This document shows, piece by piece, positions 35,602 to 44,048 of a stretch of 64,000 nucleotides of DNA. The stretch spans positions 124,001-188,000 of the forward strand of contig NZ_JACCBX010000005.1 of the NCBI RefSeq assembly GCF_013409995.1. Reading direction: 5' to 3'. Below the pieces are notes generated by a model. The model had not been told where the DNA came from, searched no databases, and saw nothing but the letters and a program-made list of their open reading frames with translations. Within the stretch, counting starts at the first letter, position 1. Each line of letters opens with the position of its first letter. The DNA comes from Neobacillus driksii. Lineage in GTDB: Bacteria; Bacillota; Bacilli; Bacillales; Cytobacillaceae. A program made the position numbers and the translations under genes.

Positions 35602-35617
35602 AATTAAACGTTTGATT
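35602..35617. promoter_or_regulatory. Second operator of the gmuE pair
   Basis: AATTAAACGTTTGATT differs from the perfect palindrome at one position. The start-to-start distance of 31 bases equals about three helical turns and is repeated at two other loci. Confidence 0.7.
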
Positions 35618-35783
35618 AAACTCTTCGGATTTTCTTTGGACTAAGTAACTTAAGGCTATCTTTGTGTAAAATAATTGTCGAAATTGTATAGTTTGTAAGT
35701 CCTTCTGACAAAACAACTTTTTTCCTGCTTTAAGAAGATTTAGTGTCGAAGAAAACACTTGTGGTGCCTGGCACCCGGTTCCT

Positions 35784-36662
35784 TTAATAAAACTTCATCA
35801 TATATTCCGCTTGAAAGGTTTCTCCTGCCTTAAGCTTATTCACGCCAAACTTCTCCTTTAAGTTTCCTGTTGTATCGTGAGTATCTGCTATGCCGTACCA
35901 AGGTTCAATGAAAACAAACGGAGCGATTGTCCCATCTGTTTCCAAATACTTTGACCAAATCCCAACAAACGGAAAACCTTGGAACATAACTTCTACACCA
36001 TATCTCGACTGTTTAGATTCCAATGTGACTTTATCGATGTTGCTATAAATAAGGGCATCATGGGCAAATATGGACTTTGTGAGTGGTATTGTTGAAAGAT
36101 TAGTTACTATCCCTTTCTCATGAATGAGGGAATTCTTTAGCTCATATTCCATCGCACTCTTATTCGGCGCCGGTGCAAGGTTCACTTGGTTATCTTCAAT
36201 GGTCTCATTTTCTTCCAGCGGAATCTTAAATGCAGGATGTGCACCAATTGAAAAATACATCTCTTCGTTATTTACATTCAGGATTTGCCACTGAACAATC
36301 AATGAATTCTCTTCAAGACGATATCGAATCTTCGCTGTAAAGTCATAAGGATATACATGAACGTGGGAGCCAAGAGACTCATACACGAAAGAAACAGTGG
36401 CTGATGTCTGTTCATCCACAGCGAATTCAACATCACGCAGAAACCCATGCTGCGACATCTTGTAGGTCTGGCCATCCAATTGATATTGATCCTCCTTTAA
36501 CCGTCCTACAATCGGAAATAACACAGGAGAGACTCGCCCCCAATAAGCTTCATCCCCTGTCCACATATAATCGAGCCCATTTTTCTTATGCGTCACTTTA
36601 CGTACTTCCGCACCGTGTCTATCAATATTGACCTTCAACCAATCATTCTCAATAACAATCAT
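35784..36662 (-). CDS. Aldose 1-epimerase-like protein (LacX type)
   Basis: 292-residue galactose-mutarotase-fold protein acting on hexose or hexose-phosphate anomers. Family features are GAEVRKVTHKKNGLDYMWTG, FPIVGRLKEDQY, SQHGFLRDVEF near 70, FSIGAHPAFKIPL near 145 with the catalytic histidine, and FIEPWYGIADTHDT near 255 with the acidic residue. It is closer to the LacX/YihR-like group than to GalM. It stands alone with its own operator pair about 270 bases upstream, the same operator as gmuE. Mutarotation of an imported mannoside-derived sugar is a reasonable but unproved role. Confidence 0.83.
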   Translation of the reverse strand: MIVIENDWLKVNIDRHGAEVRKVTHKKNGLDYMWTGDEAYWGRVSPVLFPIVGRLKEDQYQLDGQTYKMSQHGFLRDVEFAVDEQTSATVSFVYESLGSHVHVYPYDFTAKIRYRLEENSLIVQWQILNVNNEEMYFSIGAHPAFKIPLEENETIEDNQVNLAPAPNKSAMEYELKNSLIHEKGIVTNLSTIPLTKSIFAHDALIYSNIDKVTLESKQSRYGVEVMFQGFPFVGIWSKYLETDGTIAPFVFIEPWYGIADTHDTTGNLKEKFGVNKLKAGETFQAEYMMKFY

Positions 36663-37384
36663 TTTTTTCCCTCATCTCATTAATATGGCAATTCATATTT
36701 ATCTAATCATTATTATGACCGTAAAACCAGATTAGCTGAATGTGGAAACAAATCCAATATAATGAGCCCAGTTTTTGGCTCGAAAAGGTGGTATTCTCTC
36801 CAAGAATAAACGCTTCATGAATAAAAGGCTAACTATCAATATGAGATTGCCTTACTGTGGAAGTCTCACGACAACTTTTTCTCTACTCAATTAAATAAAA
36901 TTCACAATTAGCAACGAATATCAATATTCAATCAAACGTTTGATTAGAAAATAGCACACTAACCAATCGTTTGTGCCAAATCCTGTTCCTAAGTTCAAAT
37001 CCCATTGGTGAAGTACCATAATGTTCTTCAGAATTACTTATGTAACAGGTTTAATTTTGGTAAGCTCCTTCATTTTGTAAAATCTATAACTGATGGTCTC
37101 CTTTTTGGCTGCAACCATAAGGCTCATAATGGTAAGCAGTGAAAAAGACAATACTACTAAATTACAATAAAAACAATGGCATGGAGAGTGGGAAAAGATC
37201 ATTGCATAGATGACAAAAAATTCATATTTAGATAAGTCGAAATAAAATATATTAATTCTGATAACTTTCCACTATAATCTCTTTCCCCGTCAATTCCAAA
37301 TTTTCTCGGATTGTTCGACAGTCGACACCATATATTTAATAAAACCGCACCTTCCCCACCATTTGCAACGGCATGGTCAGAATA
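36663..37384. other. Long intergenic region with an operator pair
   Basis: No open frame with a ribosome site is seen on either strand. The only clear structure is the LacI-type operator pair at 36930-36976. The distance of about 270 bases to the epimerase start suggests either a long leader or insertion of unrelated sequence between operator and gene. Confidence 0.55.
36930..36945. promoter_or_regulatory. LacI-family operator upstream of the epimerase gene
   Basis: AATCAAACGTTTGATT is identical to the sites at 35571 and 63136. A degenerate partner AACCAATCGTTTGTGC begins at 36961, again 31 bases further on. Confidence 0.7.
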
Positions 37385-38347
37385 TTATAATCTGAACTCA
37401 CTTTTCTCTATTTCCTGTCCCTCTTTTTCCAAAGTAATGGCTTTAGAAAGACCCACAAATGTAGGATAAGAAGTTCGGTCTAAGAACAAAATACTGACTT
37501 GTTGATTATCTAATGCTCTATGTACCTGACCCATAAACAAATCGTAGCTTTTCGCAATTTGTCCTCCAATAACCACAGCATCAGGTTGGAATGGTTTAAT
37601 GAATATCAGGAGCATTTCCCCTAATAATTCACCGAATCTATGGAACACTTCTTTTTCATCTTTATGACCGGATCGCGCAGCATCCGCAATTTCTTTCAAA
37701 CCTATGTTTGGATTGACATTTAATTGCTGTGCAATACGAAGGATTCCTCTCGTTGAAAGATAATCATCTACAATGGATTCACGGAAAGGATGACAGTAAA
37801 CCCAACCGTTTGGCGGGACATCCTCACGATTTTTTATTATTTCTCCATTCTCCATAAACGCAGATCCTGTACCATTTCCAAGGGTTAGAAACATGACTCG
37901 ATGATAATCCTTCGCTTTACCAGTGACCCATTCACCCAAAGCAAACATATTCGCATTGTTTTCAAACACGATACGAAATGGTTGAGCAGCATGCAGGAAA
38001 AACACCTTTTGCTGACGTAATCTCATCGTCAATTCATTTCGTAAATCCACCCCATAGAGGGATTCGAACTTATTCACTTTACTTATAAAAGAGACTCCTT
38101 TTTGATAATCAAAAGGACCTGGAAAAGCAAAACCGATGCCATCAATAATAAAATACTTATCTAAAATCTTTCCGATTTGCCGGCAAATGATTTGTACAAA
38201 ATGATTTAATAACTCTTCACGGCCTACATCACTTTTAGAAGGAAAATAAGACTCAGAATTAGGCATTATTTCTCCGCGGCTATTTAATACCACCCCGTTG
38301 ATAAATAACCCACCTACATCAAACGCAAGATAATAATGATTGTACAA
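37385..38347 (-). CDS. ROK-family protein with altered active site (predicted pseudokinase)
   Basis: 320-residue ROK-fold protein, homologous over its length to the ROK protein at 41376-42269. Two key positions are changed: the phosphate-1 motif reads FDVGGLFINGV where ROK kinases have DxGGTxxxx, and the catalytic NDxN reads FENNANMFALGE with asparagine for the catalytic aspartate. The zinc cysteine motif of fructokinases is absent in both. LGNGTGSAF and VVIGGQIAKSYD remain. It starts with TTG 38347 after AAGGAAG. It is divergent from the AraC regulator, so a sensory or partner role for the downstream isomerase-ROK pair is possible. Catalytic loss is inferred from residues only. Confidence 0.8.
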   Translation of the reverse strand: MYNHYYLAFDVGGLFINGVVLNSRGEIMPNSESYFPSKSDVGREELLNHFVQIICRQIGKILDKYFIIDGIGFAFPGPFDYQKGVSFISKVNKFESLYGVDLRNELTMRLRQQKVFFLHAAQPFRIVFENNANMFALGEWVTGKAKDYHRVMFLTLGNGTGSAFMENGEIIKNREDVPPNGWVYCHPFRESIVDDYLSTRGILRIAQQLNVNPNIGLKEIADAARSGHKDEKEVFHRFGELLGEMLLIFIKPFQPDAVVIGGQIAKSYDLFMGQVHRALDNQQVSILFLDRTSYPTFVGLSKAITLEKEGQEIEKSEFRL

Positions 38348-38566
38348 TAGATTTCACTTCCTTTTTTTCAGTATAGACAGGCACATAATAATCGCCTATA
38401 CAACAATGCGTCATCTTTTTATAAAATAAGACCGTTTCAATCTCTGTGTTGCTCTATCGTCGACAACAACAATCTTCCCTTGACAAACCTATTTGACACT
38501 TTACTATAAATATTAAGTAGAAACTAGCAACGGTCGTCAATATTGATGAGGAAATGAGAGACTGCC

Positions 38567-39454
38567 ATGGAGTTAACTCAAAACCAATTGCAAAAAGGGA
38601 TTACCTTATTGAACCAACACGCTGTTTATATAAAAGGAACAGAAGGATCTTTGTATTTACACTATTGGGGTGGAGACAAAACCCTGAAATCCAATATGCT
38701 GCATAAACACTCTTTTTTTGAAGTCTGTTATATCGTGAGTGGTACGGGAATTTATTTGGAGAATGGAAAAGAATACCCCTTATCCAAAGGGACACTTTTC
38801 ATATCTCGTCCCCATATTAAACATCAAATCATCAGCCAAAATGACTTGTATATATTATTTGTTGCCTTTGAACCAATCTATGCCGAATCAACAGATAAAG
38901 GGCAAGAATTGTTTCAGCTCCTATCTACCGTAGAACCCTTCCTTATAAAAGATGAGGAAGATCTCTTTATTGAAATGATGTGGAAAATGTTGATCCTTCA
39001 AGCGCAGCAATCCACGAATTTTATCCATGATACCATCATTTCAACTAGCGGCTCACTGATTTTTTCATTGGCAGAGCATTTTATTAAAGAAAACCATAAC
39101 GATAAAGACATTAAAAATCAACCATTATCCACAACGCATATTCACCGGGCAAAATTATATATTCGAGATAACCTATCTCAGCCACTTCGCTTAAAGGACG
39201 TAGCAGATAACTTGCGTATTTCAAGCCGGCATCTATCTAGACTCTTTACAGAGGAATTAGGAGTTACTTTTACCCAATATGTTAGGAATGAACGGATCAA
39301 CCTTGCTACCATTCTTTTAACTACCACTGACTTATCGATTAAATCCATTGCATCAGAAACAGGATTTGATACTGTCCATTATTTCACCACTGTTTTCAAG
39401 GAAATCATTGGCGTTACACCAGGTGAATTTAACAAACAACTCCAAACTAATTAG
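38567..39454 (+). CDS. AraC-family transcriptional regulator
   Basis: 295-residue regulator with an N-terminal cupin sensor (residues about 20-110, LHKHSFFEVCYIVSGTGIYL motif, FISRPHIKHQI) and a C-terminal double helix-turn-helix (about 195-290: LRLKDVADNLRISSRHLSRL and LSIKSIASETGFDTVHYFTT, ending VTPGEFNKQL). It stands between the divergent pseudo-ROK gene and the long isomerase-ROK gene pair and likely controls one or both. ATG 38567 has GAGGAAATGAGAG upstream. An own terminator follows. Confidence 0.9.
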   Translation: MELTQNQLQKGITLLNQHAVYIKGTEGSLYLHYWGGDKTLKSNMLHKHSFFEVCYIVSGTGIYLENGKEYPLSKGTLFISRPHIKHQIISQNDLYILFVAFEPIYAESTDKGQELFQLLSTVEPFLIKDEEDLFIEMMWKMLILQAQQSTNFIHDTIISTSGSLIFSLAEHFIKENHNDKDIKNQPLSTTHIHRAKLYIRDNLSQPLRLKDVADNLRISSRHLSRLFTEELGVTFTQYVRNERINLATILLTTTDLSIKSIASETGFDTVHYFTTVFKEIIGVTPGEFNKQLQTN

Positions 39455-39462
39455 TAGAACTT

Positions 39463-39488
39463 CCTTCCATTACGGAAGGTTTTTTTAT
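39463..39488 (+). terminator. Rho-independent terminator of the AraC gene
   Basis: CCTTCC-ATTAC-GGAAGG followed by TTTTTTTATG, eight bases past the stop. Confidence 0.85.
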
Positions 39489-39589
39489 GTCCTCTTTTTG
39501 AAAAAACATGACTTCCTTATGTAAATACTTCACTTCATTCGATAGATATAATGAATGTAGAAACGATTTAAATAGGGAGGAACTACATC

Positions 39590-41374
39590 ATGTTCAATAA
39601 ATATCCGGTAAACCCGGTTCGGGAGCAGCTCGATACCAATCCACTCACCGTTGGTTATAATTCTATCATTAATGGCATCTTATCTTTTTTGGAAAAACAG
39701 CAAAATGGAATCCCACTTCTTGTCATAGACGGGACTCATGGTGTTGATTATCAAAAGTTCCTTCAGCCATTAATTGCTACAATTGAAAAACAAGGTTACA
39801 CTCCATTGGTTCACAGTACCACTGGCTACTTAAAATCTGGGGAACAACTTCGTCATCAATTTGCAGAGAACATTACTGATAATCGTGCTTTTGGATATGT
39901 AATCGAAGCAAATGTATCTATATACTTTGTGGATGATGCCCAGTCAACCTTCGCTCATTCACTGCCAAATGATACTACCACAAAGCAAGTGGTCATTGTT
40001 TTTGGTCCAGGTGCCTATTGGCTTACAGAGGGCAAATGCGATCTATTCTATTTTCTCGACATTTCTAGAGAAGCTCAACAGCTAGAATATAAGAACCATC
40101 TTTTAAATTTCGGGATGACTTGGAACCGGGACGGAGTGGAAAAATATAAGATTGCCTATTTCGTGGAATGGCCAATCCTCGAGAATTACCGGAAACAACT
40201 AATAACCAAGATTGATGTTTACGTTGATATGAATCAGCCAAATAAACCAGTTGCCACTACAGGTGTTGGACTAAAAGAAATCATTGCACACATTTCACGC
40301 GCGCCGATGAGGGTAAAGCCTTTCTTCGCTCCAGGGGTTTGGGGCGGCCAGTATCTGAAAGAAATGGTCGATTTACCAGAGGACTGGGTAAACTGCGCTT
40401 GGGGCTTCGAGCCCATTGCACCTGAAAATTCAATCCTTATCGGTTATCAAGATACCATCATCGAAGTACCCTTTCTCATCATTATGGCCTATGAACACGT
40501 AACCATCATGGGGGAACGCAATGTAAGGTTGTTCGGCGATTATTTTCCTGTACGCTTCGACTATCTAGATACAATTGATGGAGATAATCTTTCCTGCCAA
40601 GTTCACCCAAAGCAAGAATATGTCCGGAAGCACTTTAATGAACTAATGACGCAGCAAGAATCCTATTACATTATGGATAAAAAGGGCGAATCGAAGGTCT
40701 ACCTTGGATTAACAGAAAACTGTACCCGGGAAGGATTCCTGAATGCGGTGACACAAGCGCAAGAAACTGCTGTACCCATGCCTTTCACCGACTATGTAAA
40801 TGAATTCGCTGCAGAAAAAGGCGATTTGTTCCTTATTCCAACTGGGACGGTTCACTGCTCTGGAAAAGATAATCTTGTTCTTGAAATTTCATCTACTACC
40901 TGGTGGTTTACCTTTAAAATCTATGATTATTTACGGAAAGATTTGGACGGAAAACCGCGCCCAGTCAACATTGACCATGCATTTGAAAATATTGATTTTG
41001 ATAAAAAAACAGATTGGGTGAAAGAATATCTTATTCCTGTACCACAGCTTATCCAAACACAAGGTGAGAATGAAGAATACTTGCTTGGCCAACGAGATGA
41101 TCTCCTATTCTATGTAAGACGAATTCATCTTCAAACCGAATGGATGGATAACACGAACAATGAATTCGTTATGTATAATCTCGTCGAAGGAGAACGTATC
41201 CGGATTGTTTCTCTTGCAGACGAATCTGTTTTTGTTGAACTTGCCTATGCTGAATCTTATATTCTACCTTCAGTGCTGGGCGGCTATAAAATTATCAATC
41301 TTGGATCTACTCCATGTAAGCTCATTAAAGCAGGAGTTTCACCAAATTGGGATGTGAGTTTCATTGAAGGCTGA
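39590..41374 (+). CDS. Long class I mannose-6-phosphate isomerase-like protein with extra N-terminal domain
   Basis: 594 residues, nearly twice the usual ManA length. The C-terminal part (about 235-594) is ManA-like: KPFFAPGVWGGQYLKEM, LSCQVHPKQEYV near 340 and ESYYIMD near 364 for the metal, and LIPTGTVHCSGKDN near 417. The N-terminal 220 residues look like a nucleotide-kinase fold with strand-loop LLVIDGTHGVDYQKF near 45 where a P-loop would be, but the GKS/T is missing. VVIVFGPGAYWL and YFLDISREAQQLEYK follow. ATG 39590 has GGGAGGA upstream. Its stop lies two bases before the ROK gene, so the two are translated together. A phosphosugar isomerase role is likely; the N-domain function is unknown. 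Confidence 0.8.
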   Translation: MFNKYPVNPVREQLDTNPLTVGYNSIINGILSFLEKQQNGIPLLVIDGTHGVDYQKFLQPLIATIEKQGYTPLVHSTTGYLKSGEQLRHQFAENITDNRAFGYVIEANVSIYFVDDAQSTFAHSLPNDTTTKQVVIVFGPGAYWLTEGKCDLFYFLDISREAQQLEYKNHLLNFGMTWNRDGVEKYKIAYFVEWPILENYRKQLITKIDVYVDMNQPNKPVATTGVGLKEIIAHISRAPMRVKPFFAPGVWGGQYLKEMVDLPEDWVNCAWGFEPIAPENSILIGYQDTIIEVPFLIIMAYEHVTIMGERNVRLFGDYFPVRFDYLDTIDGDNLSCQVHPKQEYVRKHFNELMTQQESYYIMDKKGESKVYLGLTENCTREGFLNAVTQAQETAVPMPFTDYVNEFAAEKGDLFLIPTGTVHCSGKDNLVLEISSTTWWFTFKIYDYLRKDLDGKPRPVNIDHAFENIDFDKKTDWVKEYLIPVPQLIQTQGENEEYLLGQRDDLLFYVRRIHLQTEWMDNTNNEFVMYNLVEGERIRIVSLADESVFVELAYAESYILPSVLGGYKIINLGSTPCKLIKAGVSPNWDVSFIEG

Positions 41375-41375
41375 T

Positions 41376-42269
41376 GTGGTGTTTGCTTTAGATGTCGGGG
41401 GGACCTATATCAAGGCTTGCGTACTCGAACAAGATAGAATTCTCGATAACACCATTTGTCAATTTGAAGCACGGTCGCATGAAAGCCAAGAAAACATCAT
41501 TACTCACTTAGTCAGCATACTCAATTCCCTTGCGGCAAAATACAAAGAGAACGCTGGTTTATATCAAAAAGTACTAGGGATTGGCTTCACCTTCCCTGGT
41601 CCTTTTGATTATGTAAATGGAATAAGCTATATCAAAGGGCTGAATAAGTTTGAGTCCTTGTACGGCGTAAATCTCCGGGAACAACTACTCCAAAGATTAC
41701 ACGCTACTGAAATTTGGCTGGAAACGAAGAAAATCCATTTGTTATTTGAGAATGACGGGTGTCTTTTTGGACTGGGAGCAAGTAAAAACTTTCCGAATGA
41801 GCGAATGATTTGCTTGACCATCGGCACTGGACTTGGTTCAGTATTTATTGACCAAGGGAAAATAATAAAAAATGCTGAAAACATTCCACCTGAAGGATAT
41901 CTTTACAATCAACCCTTTCGGGATTCCATCATAGACAATCATTTCTCGCGGAGAGGTATTTTACAGGCTGCCGCTGCAATTAATGTAAATAAGGTTGATG
42001 TGAAAGAACTCGCAGAGATAGCCAGACGTGGAAATAGTACTGCCAAGGCCATTTTCACTCAATTCGGCAGTGACCTTGGTGAAATGCTGCTCCCTTATAT
42101 CGAAAACTTTCAGCCGCATCGAATCATCATCGGCGGACAAATAGCCAAGAGCTTCGATCTATTTCAAATCAGTTTAGAGGAGAAACTAAAAAGGACAAGC
42201 ACGAAAGTAAATGAGCTTGAGGATGCATTACATTATACGTTTCTAGGTATTTCTCTAATGTTTGCATAG
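41376..42269 (+). CDS. ROK-family sugar kinase
   Basis: About 298 residues. The kinase motifs are intact: FALDVGGTYIKACVLE at the start, the catalytic aspartate in LFENDGCLFGLG near 125, TIGTGLGSVF near 150 and IIIGGQIAKSFDLF near 250. It lacks the zinc cysteine motif of fructokinases. It is a paralogue of the 37385-38347 protein, which has lost the catalytic residues. The start is uncertain: GAAGG is spaced for GTG 41376 or 41379; a TTG at 41364 would overlap the isomerase gene by 11 bases. Probably phosphorylates the hexose processed by the long isomerase. Confidence 0.82.
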   Translation: MVFALDVGGTYIKACVLEQDRILDNTICQFEARSHESQENIITHLVSILNSLAAKYKENAGLYQKVLGIGFTFPGPFDYVNGISYIKGLNKFESLYGVNLREQLLQRLHATEIWLETKKIHLLFENDGCLFGLGASKNFPNERMICLTIGTGLGSVFIDQGKIIKNAENIPPEGYLYNQPFRDSIIDNHFSRRGILQAAAAINVNKVDVKELAEIARRGNSTAKAIFTQFGSDLGEMLLPYIENFQPHRIIIGGQIAKSFDLFQISLEEKLKRTSTKVNELEDALHYTFLGISLMFA

Positions 42270-42270
42270 A

Positions 42271-42305
42271 AAAAGGAAAACGATCTTGGTCGTTTTCCTT
42301 TTTCT
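42271..42305. terminator. Bidirectional Rho-independent terminator
   Basis: AAAAAGGAAAACGA and TCGTTTTCCTTTTT form a perfect 14-bp stem with a TCTTGG loop between two convergent genes. T runs occur on both strands. Confidence 0.9.
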
Positions 42306-42308
42306 TTA

Positions 42309-44006
42309 TTATTCTTTGATTTTGATCCACATGGATTGATATGGCTGTAACGTCACAGTATTAACAATTTCTTCTGACCCAATAATATCCAAACCTGAAT
42401 ACCCTGTTTCTAAATTTACGGTAACATTAGATACGTTGACAAGGACAACCATTTCATCGCCTGTTTCTACATTCGTTCTTTTAATAGAAAAAACTCTATC
42501 ATCTAAAAATAACACTTCCTGCTTCGCATTCGGGCTGAAAGCTTTTTGGGCTCTTCTTAGCTTGATGCGAGCTCCAAACTCTTTAAAAATCGCACTCCGA
42601 AGCGTATCTGCTTCTAACTCAGCAAATAATTCTTCTTTATTTAGTTTCTCACGATTGATTCTTCGATTAATCCCAGATTCTTCTACACCCTGGTAATAGT
42701 TTTGAGAGCCAAGCAAGCTATGAATGTAGATTCCCGGAACTCCGATGACGGATAATAAAATCGTGTGAGCAGCAAGAAACTTATTTACACGAACATCCTG
42801 TTCCGCGTCGGGGTGTGTCAAAGCATCCAGGTAGTTGATATTTAACTCATAGGGACTCTTTGTTCCATCGCCATTATCCTTATAAGAGACAAGGCCGCCA
42901 TGGGCAATGGTTTGATCAACCATGAATTGTTTTTCTTCTTCCGATAAGATCCCTTCCGTCGGTCTCATACCGATTCCATCATGAGAAGACAGGAAATTAA
43001 AGAAAGATGTCGCGTCGGTTGTAGGTTCAAGACTTGCAGCCCACTCTGATAATTTACGGGCATTCCCCGTTTGGAAGGAGAAAAGAGTCAATGGCGGCAA
43101 TGGGAATTGATAAACCATTTGCGCTTCATCATAACCGTTCCCAAAATAGCTTATATTATCTTTGTGCGGAACATTGGTTTCTGTGATTAATATCGTACCA
43201 GGTGCACTTAGTTCCAAAACCTCCCGAATGAGTTTAATGATGGCATGGGTTTCTTCAAGATGCATACAGGTTGTCCCCACTTTTTTCCACATGAAACCGA
43301 TAGCGTCGAGTCTTAGGAACCGTGAGCCATTCACTGCATACATATTTAGGATATCAAGAATCTCGATCATTACCTTTGGGTTCTTAAAATTAATATCGAT
43401 TTGATCATCGCTAAACGTTGTCCAAATATGCTTAATTCCCTCACTTGTTTCAAAAGGTGTCAGTAAAGGTAAAGCTCTTGGGCGAGTGACCTTACTATAG
43501 TCTAAGGAAGGATCTGCCTCGATAAAGAAATCTTTATACCTTTCATCACTATTTAAATACCCTTGAAACCATTCGCTGCTCTTGGATATATGATTAATGA
43601 CCGCATCAAACATCAGATCAAAATCATCAGCAATGTCATTAACATCTTTCCAACAGCCTAGTTGTGGGTCGATTTCCCGATAATCCACTACCGAAAATCC
43701 ATCATCGGATGTATAAGGATAAAACGGTAAAATATGAACTGCCGATACTGTATCCTTTGTATATTTCACTAAAAATTCCCGCAATGTTTGCAAGGGTGCT
43801 TTTCCATCCTCTTTAATGGAATCACCATAGGTAATCAGCATGACATCATCTTCTGTTACCCATGGCTTCGGTGACAAATCCGCACTTGAATTTTTCTCAA
43901 TTAATTTTTCAATACTTTGATAGAATTCCTGGGCCTTATCGCCATACAATAACTCTAGCTTTTGGATGATACTCTCCCGTTTTTCTAAACTTGTTGTACT
44001 CATCAT
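42309..44006 (-). CDS. GH13_18 sugar phosphorylase (glucosylglycerate/sucrose phosphorylase family)
   Basis: 565-residue alpha-amylase-superfamily phosphorylase that splits a glucoside with phosphate to glucose 1-phosphate. Catalytic motifs are the nucleophile in SRFLRLDAIGFMWK near 230, the acid/base in ILITETNVPHKD near 275 and the stabiliser in FLSSHDGIGMRP near 340. The N-terminal VHILPFYPYTSDDGFSVVDY is typical of the sucrose phosphorylase subfamily. Known activities there include sucrose, sucrose 6-phosphate, glucosylglycerol and glucosylglycerate. The longer frame from TTG 44027 is rejected because GGAGGT is seven bases before ATG 44006. The GH63-like neighbour and the nearby glycerate kinase favour glucosylglycerate, by inference. 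Confidence 0.88.
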   Translation of the reverse strand: MMSTTSLEKRESIIQKLELLYGDKAQEFYQSIEKLIEKNSSADLSPKPWVTEDDVMLITYGDSIKEDGKAPLQTLREFLVKYTKDTVSAVHILPFYPYTSDDGFSVVDYREIDPQLGCWKDVNDIADDFDLMFDAVINHISKSSEWFQGYLNSDERYKDFFIEADPSLDYSKVTRPRALPLLTPFETSEGIKHIWTTFSDDQIDINFKNPKVMIEILDILNMYAVNGSRFLRLDAIGFMWKKVGTTCMHLEETHAIIKLIREVLELSAPGTILITETNVPHKDNISYFGNGYDEAQMVYQFPLPPLTLFSFQTGNARKLSEWAASLEPTTDATSFFNFLSSHDGIGMRPTEGILSEEEKQFMVDQTIAHGGLVSYKDNGDGTKSPYELNINYLDALTHPDAEQDVRVNKFLAAHTILLSVIGVPGIYIHSLLGSQNYYQGVEESGINRRINREKLNKEELFAELEADTLRSAIFKEFGARIKLRRAQKAFSPNAKQEVLFLDDRVFSIKRTNVETGDEMVVLVNVSNVTVNLETGYSGLDIIGSEEIVNTVTLQPYQSMWIKIKE

Positions 44007-44048
44007 CTTTTTTACCTCCTTCAACATCTCTTTTCCTAACGGATTGGT

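Larger units (their letters stand above)
35445..35683. repeat. Duplicated control region, copy A (upstream of gmuE)
   Basis: About 240 bases are shared with 63010-63246: ATTACACCCATTATACTAAA, GGAGGGTGGCTATATAAC, CTAGAAAGCCCAT, TACAGCATTTTTAATCAAAC, and CTATCTTTGTGTAAAATAA appear in the same order and spacing. A conserved TATAAT is found on the minus strand at 35455-35460. The copies differ at scattered points, so the duplication is not recent. Confidence 0.8.

Noticed and set aside
35755..35776. GTGGTGCCTGGCACCC near the epimerase gene, and similar short GTCCCC or GGCACC words at 20060, 28400 and 53880
   Set aside because: These short words are common between Bacillaceae genes and are too brief here to define an element; no consistent partner structure was seen.
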